A stretch of 64,000 nt of DNA from Flavobacteriales bacterium (lineage in GTDB: Bacteria > Bacteroidota > Bacteroidia > Flavobacteriales > Flavobacteriaceae), in contig JALWTX010000002.1 in assembly GCA_026993355.1 (NCBI GenBank), positions 28,365 to 92,364 of the forward strand, in the 5' to 3' direction. The notes under the pieces were generated by a model. The model was given only the letters and a program-made list of their open reading frames with translations. It ran no database searches and was not told the origin of the DNA. Numbering within the stretch: position 1 is the stretch's first letter; each line of letters begins with the position of its first letter. Shown here in pieces: positions 32,440 to 40,402 of the stretch. The position numbers and the translations under genes are program-made.

Positions 32440-32524
32440 TTATGTGATGCTTATGTGATGATATCTGATTTATAAAAACTCAACACTCACATAATCAGGC
32501 ATTTCATATGTAATATTTATGTGA
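32440..32524. promoter_or_regulatory. Array of four TTATGTGA motifs before hsdR
   Basis: TTATGTGA occurs at 32440-32447, 32451-32458 and 32517-32524, and inverted as TCACATAA at 32487-32494, all within the 116 bases between the regulator gene and hsdR. The first two are spaced by 11 bases, one helical turn. It looks like an operator array controlling hsdR, the endonuclease gene. Confidence 0.5.
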
Positions 32525-32551
32525 TAAAAACTAAAAATAAATTTTATTGCT

Positions 32552-34915
32552 ATGAACGAAGCCGAAACCAGAGCAGAATTAATAGACCCGAAACTACGAG
32601 AAGCCGGTTGGGGTGTTGTTGAAGGTTCCAAAATCCTTCGCGAACGCAATGTTTGTAAAATTACAGATGGTCGCATACAAGTGGGGGGTGGTAGAAAAAA
32701 ACCGCTTATTGCCGATTATATTCTCGTTTACAAGGGCGTTAAACTGGCTGTTGTGGAAGCTAAAAGTAATGAACTGGAAGTAGGGGAAGGCGTGGCACAA
32801 GCCAAACTGTATGCCGAAAAATTAAATTTAGATTATACTTATGCCACAAATGGCAAAGAGATATACCAAATCAACATGAATACCGGCGAGGAAAAACCGG
32901 TTGATGATTTTCTTTCTCCTGACGAACTTTGGCAAGCAACTTATCCGAAATCTAACAAAACGGATGATATAGTTGCTCAAACTTGGTTTGAAAAATTTAT
33001 GTCTGTGCCTTTTGAAGATAAATCGGGCACTTGGCAACCACGATATTATCAAGAAATAGCTGTTAAAAACACTTTGCAAGCCATTGCACAAAAGAAAGAC
33101 CGTATTCTTTTAACCCTTGCCACCGGCACTGGAAAAACGGCGATTGCTTTTCAGATTGCATGGAAGTTGTTTCATACACGCTGGAATCTTTCGGCAATGA
33201 ATGACAACTATCAATCGAGAAGACCCCGAATCTTATTTTTGGCAGACCGTAACATTCTTGCCAATCAAGCATATAACAATTTTTCGGGATTTCCCGAAGA
33301 TGCTATGATTCGTATCAAACCCAATGAAATCAGAAAAAAAGGAAAAGTGCCGACAAACGGCAGTATCTTTTTTACTATTTATCAAACTTTTATGTCGGGA
33401 ACTGACAAAGAAGGTAAACCTCAGCCTTACTTTGGCGAATATCCAAAAGACTTTTTTGATTTTATCATTATTGACGAATGCCATCGTGGTGGTGCCAATG
33501 ATGAAAGTAATTGGCGGGCAATATTGGAATATTTTTCACCGGCAGTTCAGCTGGGTTTAACCGCCACGCCTAAGCGTGATAACAATGTTGATACCTACCG
33601 GTATTTTGGTGAACCGGAGTATGTTTATTCACTTAAAGAAGGGATTAATGATGGCTTTCTAACGCCGTTTAAAGTCAAACGCATCAAAACAACACTTGAC
33701 GATTATATTTATACCAATGATGATACAATTTTGGAAGGCGAAATTGAAGAAGGAAAAATATATACGGAATCTGATTTTAACAGAGTTTTAGAAATCAAGG
33801 AAAGGGAAGCTAAGCGTGTTCAGATTTTTATGGATGATATTAATCAAGATGATAAAAGTATTGTTTTTTGTGCCACTCAAGAACATGCAGCATTGGTTCG
33901 GGATTTGATTAACCAATATAAAAAGAGTAACGATCCTTATTACTGTGTCAGAGTTACCGCTAATGATGGTAAAATAGGCGAACAATTTTTAAGCGATTTT
34001 CAAGATAATGAAAAAACAATTCCTACGATTTTAACTACTTCACAAAAACTTTCTACCGGTGTTGATGCACGTAACGTGCGTAATATTATATTGATGCGAC
34101 CGGTTAATTCTATGATTGAATTTAAACAAATAGTTGGGCGAGGCACACGGCTTTTTCAAGGCAAAGAATTTTTTACTATTTACGATTTTGTTGATGCCTA
34201 CAAACATTTTTCAGACCCTGAATGGGATGGCGAACCTATTGAACCGGTTGATTATATTAAATCCAAACCTAAAACCGATAAAATAAAAGAAGACGATTCG
34301 GTATATGAACCTAAAACACCTCCTGTAAAAACCAAAGTAAAATTGAGAGACGGGAAAGAACGGCAGATTCAACACATGGTATCCACATCTTTTTGGAGTG
34401 CCGACGGAAAACCCATTTCCGCTCAAGAATTTTTAGAAAAATTGTTTGGCAAATTACCTGATTTCTTTAAAGATGAAACGGAATTACGCCAAATATGGAG
34501 CAATCCCGTTACCCGGAAAACTTTATTAGAAAAATTAAGCGAAGCCGGTTTTGACAAAGATGCTTTAAAAAATCTGAAAAAATTAATTAATGCCGAAAAA
34601 AGCGACCTGTTTGATGTATTGGAATATGTTTTTAATAGTGATTTTAAACCTATAACTAGAGAAGAGCGTGTAACAAGAGCAAAAGCCACAATTTTTGCAC
34701 TTTTGAATGATAAACAAAAAGAATTTATTGATTTTGTATTAAATAAATATATTGAAGCCGGTATATCTGAACTAGATCAAGAAAAGTTGCCGGTATTATT
34801 AAAAAATAAATATCAATCCTTGGATGATGCCTTAAAAAATTTGGGAGATGTAGAACAGATAAGCAAGCTATTTGTTGAGTTTCAAAAATACTTATATGAA
34901 ACTCATGTGGCTTAA
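32552..34915 (+). CDS. hsdR: Type I restriction endonuclease subunit HsdR
   Basis: A 787-residue translocase-nuclease. The N-terminal nuclease domain shows IADYILVYKGVKLAVVEAKS, a PD-(D/E)xK-type core (E-x-K about residue 70). Helicase motor: LATGTGKTAIAFQ Walker A (about 190), IIDECHRGG box (about 307), LTATPKRDN, and VGRGTRLFQGKEFFTIYDFV motif VI. The C-terminal helical region couples to HsdM2S. Together with hsdM and hsdS it gives a complete type I system; length is short like EcoEI-type subunits. It has its own presumptive operator region and ends 12 bases from the oppositely transcribed primase gene. Confidence 0.95.
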   Translation: MNEAETRAELIDPKLREAGWGVVEGSKILRERNVCKITDGRIQVGGGRKKPLIADYILVYKGVKLAVVEAKSNELEVGEGVAQAKLYAEKLNLDYTYATNGKEIYQINMNTGEEKPVDDFLSPDELWQATYPKSNKTDDIVAQTWFEKFMSVPFEDKSGTWQPRYYQEIAVKNTLQAIAQKKDRILLTLATGTGKTAIAFQIAWKLFHTRWNLSAMNDNYQSRRPRILFLADRNILANQAYNNFSGFPEDAMIRIKPNEIRKKGKVPTNGSIFFTIYQTFMSGTDKEGKPQPYFGEYPKDFFDFIIIDECHRGGANDESNWRAILEYFSPAVQLGLTATPKRDNNVDTYRYFGEPEYVYSLKEGINDGFLTPFKVKRIKTTLDDYIYTNDDTILEGEIEEGKIYTESDFNRVLEIKEREAKRVQIFMDDINQDDKSIVFCATQEHAALVRDLINQYKKSNDPYYCVRVTANDGKIGEQFLSDFQDNEKTIPTILTTSQKLSTGVDARNVRNIILMRPVNSMIEFKQIVGRGTRLFQGKEFFTIYDFVDAYKHFSDPEWDGEPIEPVDYIKSKPKTDKIKEDDSVYEPKTPPVKTKVKLRDGKERQIQHMVSTSFWSADGKPISAQEFLEKLFGKLPDFFKDETELRQIWSNPVTRKTLLEKLSEAGFDKDALKNLKKLINAEKSDLFDVLEYVFNSDFKPITREERVTRAKATIFALLNDKQKEFIDFVLNKYIEAGISELDQEKLPVLLKNKYQSLDDALKNLGDVEQISKLFVEFQKYLYETHVA

Positions 34916-34927
34916 TAGAAATTATGT

Positions 34928-35908
34928 TTACATTTTTCTAAAATCCTCATAAATCTTTAAAAAATAATCTCCTATATCATAACCTTGTTGTTTCTCATAG
35001 TTAGTTGCAAAAGTTTCTAAGGTTTCATATATTTTCAAATTGATTTTAGGTGAGAGTTTTCTTGATTTTTGCTCCCATTTATCATACGCAGATAAATCCG
35101 GAAATAGAATCACATTCCTAGCCTCTAATACTTTTGTTTTTTCGTGGGTTAAATTGTTTAGACCACCGGTTGCTAACCAAAGAAAGTCGGGGTAGAAAAT
35201 ACTTGAAAGAATAGCTGTTTTTTCACTTTCAACAATACCTATTGTTTTTTCATTTTCCATTTTTAGAAGATGTTCGCCAAATAGGCATTGTTTAAGAACA
35301 AACTCATTGTTTGTATTAGTTGCAACTGTTTTGTTGGGGTTGGTTGCAAGTATTTTATGCTCCCAATAAATATGATTAAAAGGTTTCTTTACTCTTTTTC
35401 CGGTTTTTGGATTGTATAACATGATTTTTCCGGTTCTTATTCTATTTTTTGCATCAATTTGCCAGAATATTGTAGCTCCTTTCCATTTTGAACTTGTTCC
35501 CACTTTATACTTTTTTAAAATATCCGTTATTTCATAGAAATCTTCTTTAAACAAAGCTTTAAGGTATGAAATAAAATTATTTTGACTAGTTTTATTTAAG
35601 TGTTGACTTTGTTGCATTCGGTTGGTTGGTATTGTTGAAAAAGGTTTTTCTTTAGGTTTTGTTTTAATTTCCTTTTTATGAAATCTTACCGTTTTATAAT
35701 TCGAATATATCTTATTCTCCTCAAAATAAGCCTTTGGTGGATAATGATAGCCACACTTTATTTCTCTACTACAACGTCCCACATCATCATGCACGTATTC
35801 ATTTGTAGTGGTGTCAATATATCTGGTAAATGATTTTTTATGGCAAGCGGGACACTTATAAATGTTTTTCATTGATTTATAAGGCTCTAAAATAAACTGA
35901 TAATCCAT
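34928..35908 (-). CDS. DUF6371 Toprim-containing primase-like protein
   Basis: A 326-residue protein. The N-terminus (FILEPYKSMKNIYKCPACHKKSFTRYID, then CGYHYPPKAYF) holds paired cysteines/histidines as in a zinc-finger primase-type domain, and continues as DUF6371. The C-terminal part is a Toprim fold: EKTIGIVESEKTAILSSIF (about residue 223) with the catalytic-type Glu, then FLWLATGGLNNL and NVILFPDLSAYDKWE with the Asp pair. In mobile elements such proteins act with a helicase in primer synthesis. Its gene lies just downstream of the P4-type helicase gene and converges with hsdR. Confidence 0.78.
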   Translation of the reverse strand: MDYQFILEPYKSMKNIYKCPACHKKSFTRYIDTTTNEYVHDDVGRCSREIKCGYHYPPKAYFEENKIYSNYKTVRFHKKEIKTKPKEKPFSTIPTNRMQQSQHLNKTSQNNFISYLKALFKEDFYEITDILKKYKVGTSSKWKGATIFWQIDAKNRIRTGKIMLYNPKTGKRVKKPFNHIYWEHKILATNPNKTVATNTNNEFVLKQCLFGEHLLKMENEKTIGIVESEKTAILSSIFYPDFLWLATGGLNNLTHEKTKVLEARNVILFPDLSAYDKWEQKSRKLSPKINLKIYETLETFATNYEKQQGYDIGDYFLKIYEDFRKM

Positions 35909-35992
35909 AATTTTCTTTGTTTTTGTTTTGCATTTAATACATCTTCTACATTTAACATGTAGCTTATGAATTAAATGAAGATTAAAAATGAA

Positions 35993-37471
35993 TTATTTTT
36001 TTAGAAAAAATACATTTCCAAAACTCATCCTTTCTTTAACAAACCCTGCTTCTTGCAAATGTTTTGAAAAGTTTTTCTTAGAGAAAACTCTATATCCATT
36101 ATCATTGCAATAGTTCTTATATTCTAAATATAGCTCCTTTAAACTTTTAGTTTCATTTGTTGAAACTTTATAATTCTCTTCATCAATAAACATTAAGATG
36201 CTATTACTTTCTCTTTTGAATTTTTCAATTTCCATTTTAATAATTTCATTATTAGTAAATGCTTGTTGTCTTAAGAGGTTTTTTAAGCCATTTAAAATCC
36301 AATTAAAAACACCCGAAAGCTCATTTCTAATGATTTTGTCGGCTAAATTTATGTCTTGTTCTTTTTCGGGGATTGTTTCTCTAAAAGGAATAATGATAAA
36401 TCTTCTGTAAAAAGCATGTGTATTTTCACCACCTTGAGGTAAAACATTGGTGTTGAAAATAAATTTTGCATAATTAGTCATTATAAAAGGTTTTCCATAT
36501 GGCAATCTAACTTGTACAGGCTCACCGGAAATTAACAATTTAAAGAAATGCGTTTCCATTTTTCCATTAATTTCACTCGCATAATTCAACAATTTATCTC
36601 CAATCATGGCACGTTCATAACCTGAAGTATTTGTAAGTGATTGCAAAGTATAATTTGATACATTTTCTTTACCAAGCAAGGCATTAACTATATTAAATAA
36701 CACACTTTTACCATTTGCACCTGTTCCATAAAGAAGTAGAACTTTCTCTAGACTTAGGACGTTAGTCTTTACAAAAACATAACCTAAGTATTCTGCTAAT
36801 ACTGTTTGAAGTGTTTCATCCGGTAAGACTCTATTCAAAAATTGCATAAAAAGGGGAGCATCTTTTTTTTCCTCATAAGAAAAAGGCAGTTGGTATGTTA
36901 TAAAATCATTCTTATTAAAAGGTCTTAATTTTTGAGTTGTTTCTGTTATTTCAAAAGTGCCATTTAATAGGTTTATTAAAGTTTTATCCTCATTTTGGCG
37001 TTCGTCAAAACCTTCAATTTCTGATTGAAATTGCTTATATAGTTCATCTCTAAACTGGTGTAACTTAGCATCAAATTTGTTTAATTTCATCTTGAGTGCT
37101 ACTTTCCCTAATATACTTTTCATGCTAAAATCTTCTATTCTTTCCCAATAAGAACCATTATACAAGAAAAAACTTCCGTTATGCATTCGTACGTCATAAC
37201 CCATTTGTTCTATTTTTTTAATGAATATCTCAACTATTGATACTAAATAATGTTTTTTTTGTAGCTTTTCCATTCCGGTATATTCTCTAAAATCAACCGG
37301 TTCTATATTATTGATAATTTCACCGAATATTTTTTTTGAATTATAGGTTATTATTTGTTTCAACAATTTATTATTTATTGATTCAAGTGAGTTTAATATC
37401 AATTCTGCATCAACTTCAGTATCAAATTGAACCGGAACAACTTTTTCATGAGGTTTATTATTTGATTTCAT
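35993..37471 (-). CDS. P4-family phage/plasmid replication helicase (D5-type)
   Basis: A 492-residue SF3-type helicase. The N-terminal half has a D5_N-like region (GMEKLQKKHYLVSIVEIF, LLNGTFEITETTQKLRPFNK). The ATPase has LLYGTGANGKSVLFNIVNALL (Walker A about residue 248, first 20 residues meant), IGDKLLNYASEIN, FKLLISGEPVQVRLPYGKP and TNVLPQGGENTHAFYRRFI with the arginine finger. The tail is a winged-helix-like module (YRVFSKKNFSKHLQEAGFV). No primase catalytic motif is seen, so the adjacent Toprim protein probably supplies priming. It would start replication of the excised element. Confidence 0.85.
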   Translation of the reverse strand: MKSNNKPHEKVVPVQFDTEVDAELILNSLESINNKLLKQIITYNSKKIFGEIINNIEPVDFREYTGMEKLQKKHYLVSIVEIFIKKIEQMGYDVRMHNGSFFLYNGSYWERIEDFSMKSILGKVALKMKLNKFDAKLHQFRDELYKQFQSEIEGFDERQNEDKTLINLLNGTFEITETTQKLRPFNKNDFITYQLPFSYEEKKDAPLFMQFLNRVLPDETLQTVLAEYLGYVFVKTNVLSLEKVLLLYGTGANGKSVLFNIVNALLGKENVSNYTLQSLTNTSGYERAMIGDKLLNYASEINGKMETHFFKLLISGEPVQVRLPYGKPFIMTNYAKFIFNTNVLPQGGENTHAFYRRFIIIPFRETIPEKEQDINLADKIIRNELSGVFNWILNGLKNLLRQQAFTNNEIIKMEIEKFKRESNSILMFIDEENYKVSTNETKSLKELYLEYKNYCNDNGYRVFSKKNFSKHLQEAGFVKERMSFGNVFFLKK

Positions 37472-37717
37472 TGCTATTAAGTTTAATTAAAGATTCATTG
37501 ATTTCTGAAAGTTTATAATAAACTCTTCCACCGAGTCCATAGCTTGTAATTATTTTTCGTTTTGTCCAATTATGAACAGTTGATAAATCTACTTTAAATC
37601 AGCAACTTCTTTTCTTGTAAGGTAGGTTTCCGGTTTTAGTTTTTCTAATTCAATTTGGATTTCTTCTTTCAGATTTACTATTTCTGAAAATTTTTTGTTT
37701 TGAGTTTGTTTTGTCAT
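37458..37717 (-). pseudogene. HTH (excisionase-like) gene, broken by a -1 frameshift at a slippery site
   Basis: The ATG at 37717 opens a 42-residue frame that ends TRKEVADLK at TAG 37591-37589. In the -1 frame the sequence continues VDLSTVHNWTKRK... YGLGGRVYYKLSEI to a TAA at 37460-37458, restoring a standard MerR/excisionase-type helix-turn-helix of about 86 residues. The break is exactly at TTTAAAG (37598-37592), read T-TTA-AAG in frame, a classical -1 slippery heptamer followed at once by the stop. It may be a programmed frameshift, a 4-base slippage deletion, or a sequencing error. The end overlaps the helicase start by 14 bases. Confidence 0.6.
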
Positions 37718-37785
37718 TTTTTTAATATTTATGATTTCTATATCACAAATATGCAGGTATAGTTAAGGCAAGGGCAAGCCAATTT

Positions 37786-37831
37786 TTTGGCAAAACATGC
37801 CAAATGAATAAAAAATAAAATTGTATACAAT
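37786..37831. promoter_or_regulatory. Inverted-repeat operator candidates before the HTH-primase operon
   Basis: TTTGGCA 37786-37792 and TGCCAAA 37798-37804 form a perfect 7-bp inverted repeat with a 5-base gap, with extra GGC/GCC half-sites to the left. A second palindrome ATTGTATACAAT lies at 37820-37831. Both are in the 277-base gap upstream of the replication operon and downstream of the integrase operon, where a repressor of the element would be expected to bind. Confidence 0.4.
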
Positions 37832-37881
37832 GCTAAAATACAGTTGATTACAAGGTGGTGTGTTTGATAAATAAAAAAATA

Positions 37882-37916
37882 GACCTAAAAAGAATAAAAA
37901 TTACCCTTTTTAAGTC
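37882..37916 (-). terminator. Terminator of the integrase operon
   Basis: An 11-bp stem with one mismatch (37882-37892 with 37906-37916), rich in A and T, 79 bases downstream of the stop of the unknown gene at 37995. On the minus strand the stem runs into an A/T-rich stretch with several T. Confidence 0.5.
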
Positions 37917-37994
37917 CATTTTTGACTTTTTGAAAAAAACTAAAAAATCAATTTATAATTAGAATGAATGAAATTGAATCAAATTTTATAAAGT

Positions 37995-38978
37995 TTATTC
38001 TATGTTTAATTCTTTTTTAATTCTTTCATATCTTAACTTTTCATTATAGGTACTGGAACTGTTTTGTTTTCTCATTCTGTAATCAGTAAAATTATATTTT
38101 AAAGTAGGATGCTCTGATGACCAATCAATATATTGTTTTTCGGTCACACAAGGTTTTATAAATTTTTCTTTTTTCATTATTCGATAAATATAAATCCAGT
38201 CTTTTTGTTTCACTTTATTGCTTTTGTCTTCTCTAGTTACAAATTCTTCATATAATTTATAAACTAAAGTGTTTTTAAAAATATCAGAATCATATCCTTC
38301 TGGAACATTTTCTTCCTTTTCTTCTTTATCTTTTGTTTTTATTGAAGATTTCAGAAAATAAAAATAGTATAAACTAACTAAAAAGTAATATAACCTAGCA
38401 TAAAATGACATTCTTTGGAGTGACATGTTTATATCATATCTTCCTACTAAATATTCTTCTAAATGCATTGGGTTCATGGGAATATTAAAATCATCCTTTC
38501 TTTTACTTATAAAATTTTTTAATTCAACATGGGATAATTCTCCATTTATAAAAAGTTTATCGAATTTAATATCGGGAAATATTTCAATGTGTTCTTTAAT
38601 GATTTTTTCCTGCTTTTCAAGCTCTGAGTTGAGGTATTTCTCTTTGTTTATTGAAAGTTTATAATTATTGTCAAAAAATATCCTTTTGTTTTCAATTTCG
38701 GTTTCAAACTGTGTTGATTTAACTAGGTTTATAAAATCATTATTTAATTGGGTTAAAACACTTTTATGAATTTTAAACCGAAAAATATTAACTTGTCTAG
38801 TTTCTACCATTTTGGATATATTGGCTTCTATATCATCTCCAAAAATACTTGGTTCCCATATTTCTTTTTTTAAAATTTTATTTTGAAAGAAAAAATCTAA
38901 GAAATCTCTAATGTTTTTATTGCGGAGATTTACCAATTCTTCATAATCGGTAATATTATAGTAATTATTCTTTGACAT
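37995..38978 (-). CDS. Unknown protein co-transcribed with the integrase
   Basis: A 327-residue protein with no signal peptide or TM helix, Lys/Glu/Asn-rich and mostly helical; the central part (residues about 165-215) is rich in Tyr/Phe (RLYYFLVSLYYFYFLKS), likely a buried helix pair. Its start overlaps the integrase stop by 14 bases, so they form one operon. The C-terminal 70 residues (TEKQYIDWSSEHPTLKYNFTDYRMRKQNSS) look like a small separate domain. No known family was recognised. As the second gene of an integration module it could be a recombination directionality factor, regulator or replication accessory protein, none of which can be shown. Confidence 0.65.
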   Translation of the reverse strand: MSKNNYYNITDYEELVNLRNKNIRDFLDFFFQNKILKKEIWEPSIFGDDIEANISKMVETRQVNIFRFKIHKSVLTQLNNDFINLVKSTQFETEIENKRIFFDNNYKLSINKEKYLNSELEKQEKIIKEHIEIFPDIKFDKLFINGELSHVELKNFISKRKDDFNIPMNPMHLEEYLVGRYDINMSLQRMSFYARLYYFLVSLYYFYFLKSSIKTKDKEEKEENVPEGYDSDIFKNTLVYKLYEEFVTREDKSNKVKQKDWIYIYRIMKKEKFIKPCVTEKQYIDWSSEHPTLKYNFTDYRMRKQNSSSTYNEKLRYERIKKELNIE

Positions 38979-40245
38979 GTTTTATATTTTTCATTTTTTC
39001 GGCTAATATAAATGAATTATATGCATCTTTTTTCCCGACATACCTTAAAAATTGCTTTTCACTGCTATGTCCTGTTTGTCCAATGAGTAGAGGGGTTGGT
39101 ATTAAGCCATAATAATTAGTTGCAAAAGAACGTCTACCAATATGAGAGGTGACTGCTCGGTATTTTGGCACCTCCTTTAATTCATACCTATTGGTTTTAG
39201 GGTTTTTAATTTTAACAGTTACTTTCTTGTTTATTCTAGCAAGCCTGCAAACATCTTTAATTAACCGATTATAGATTACTTCATTACTTACATTGTTTTT
39301 TGAAAATACCGGTGGAAAATTCATTCTTCTTTTTTTTAAGATTTTCACTACTTCATCATGTAAGTATATATTAACAGGTGTTTCTGTCTTTTGTTGCTTG
39401 AGCTGTAAAAAATAATCCTCCTTAATTTTTTTTATTTTATCCTTTTTTAATTTCAAATTATCAGAAATTCTTAAAGCTGTATAACAACTAATTATTAACC
39501 AATCTTTGGCTGCATCTAATTTATCATTTTCTAATTTTAGTTCAGTTAATTTATTTATTTCATCAAAATCAAGATATATGTGTTCTGTCTTTTCATATTT
39601 TAATCCTTTTAATATATAAGGCAATTCAGGATGTATGTTAATACCGTTTTCGCCCGCATGAGTTGCAATTGTTTTAATGGTTTTTAGCGTTTGAATTTTT
39701 GTGTTTTGTGCATACTTTTTTTTATCACTCCACTGTTGAAATTTAAAACTGAATTTTTTGTTTATCTCATTAATATAAAGCACACAACCTTCATCACTTT
39801 GAAAATTCTCAATACGTTTTTTATAAGTCCTTAATTTTTTTAAAGTTGAAGCTTTTAAACTTTGTTTTTTAAAATCTAAATAGTAATCAAAGTATTCAAT
39901 AAAATTTATAGGCAATGATTGTTGTTCACCAAAAACAATTTTTTTAAGCCATTTACTATCTATTATTTCATAAGGTTTTTTCTGTAGAAACCCCTTTCTA
40001 ATTTTATCTTCGATTTCTTTTAATTGGTCTTGAATTTCATTTAAAATTAAGTTCTCTTTATTAATCTTTTTCTTATGAGCGGCATCATTTATTTTGACTT
40101 TATTAAATCTGACAGATCCGTTTTTAAAATTTTTTGGATTGATTCTTATTTTGGTGTTTAATTTAGCATCAATTGTAGTGTCTCTAACTCTAACTATAAT
40201 TGATTTATATTGTTTTTTGCCCAGAAGATAAAAGGTAATATTCAT
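38965..40245 (-). CDS. int: Tyrosine recombinase / integrase of the element
   Basis: A 426-residue phage-type integrase. The N-terminal arm-binding region is followed by a SAM-like core-binding domain (FIEYFDYYLDFKKQSLKASTL). The catalytic domain contains the first arginine in SCYTALRISD (about residue 258), a lysine in the beta hairpin (YFLQLKQQKTETPVNIYL), HIGRRSFATNYYG (H-x-x-R, about 365) and the nucleophile tyrosine in KQFLRYVGK (about 402). Length and order match Bacteroidota integrases that enter tRNA genes. Located next to attR and transcribed away from it; paired GACCGTA repeats lie right upstream of the start. Confidence 0.95.
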   Translation of the reverse strand: MNITFYLLGKKQYKSIIVRVRDTTIDAKLNTKIRINPKNFKNGSVRFNKVKINDAAHKKKINKENLILNEIQDQLKEIEDKIRKGFLQKKPYEIIDSKWLKKIVFGEQQSLPINFIEYFDYYLDFKKQSLKASTLKKLRTYKKRIENFQSDEGCVLYINEINKKFSFKFQQWSDKKKYAQNTKIQTLKTIKTIATHAGENGINIHPELPYILKGLKYEKTEHIYLDFDEINKLTELKLENDKLDAAKDWLIISCYTALRISDNLKLKKDKIKKIKEDYFLQLKQQKTETPVNIYLHDEVVKILKKRRMNFPPVFSKNNVSNEVIYNRLIKDVCRLARINKKVTVKIKNPKTNRYELKEVPKYRAVTSHIGRRSFATNYYGLIPTPLLIGQTGHSSEKQFLRYVGKKDAYNSFILAEKMKNIKHVKE

Positions 40246-40258
40246 GATATTATTATTA

Positions 40259-40277
40259 GACCGTAATTAGACCGTAA
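40259..40277 (+). repeat. Paired GACCGTA direct repeat near attR
   Basis: GACCGTA at 40259 and GACCGTAA at 40270, spaced 11 bases, 14 bases upstream of the integrase start codon. It mirrors the pair at 27045-27063 near attL. Its position allows both a recombination role and repression of the integrase promoter. Confidence 0.6.
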
Positions 40278-40299
40278 CTATGCAAATATAAACAATTAA

Positions 40300-40384
40300 A
40301 TTCAATCATATTCAATTGTTAATAAATAATTAAATAATTGATAGCCAATGTAATAAAATATAAATAGATTGAATATGATTGAAT
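40300..40384. repeat. 17-bp perfect inverted repeat between integrase and attR
   Basis: ATTCAATCATATTCAAT at 40300-40316 is the exact reverse complement of 40368-40384, with 51 bases between them. It lies between the integrase start and attR, a normal position for accessory recombination sites. The sequence itself contains a near direct repeat (ATTCAAT twice). Confidence 0.7.
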
Positions 40385-40402
40385 GCTGTTATCCTATTTG
40401 TT

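Noticed and set aside
32436..32551. Terminator between the AlbA-like gene and hsdR
   Set aside because: TTATGTGA/TCACATAA pairs could fold, but the loops are long and no T run follows; an operator array is the better explanation.
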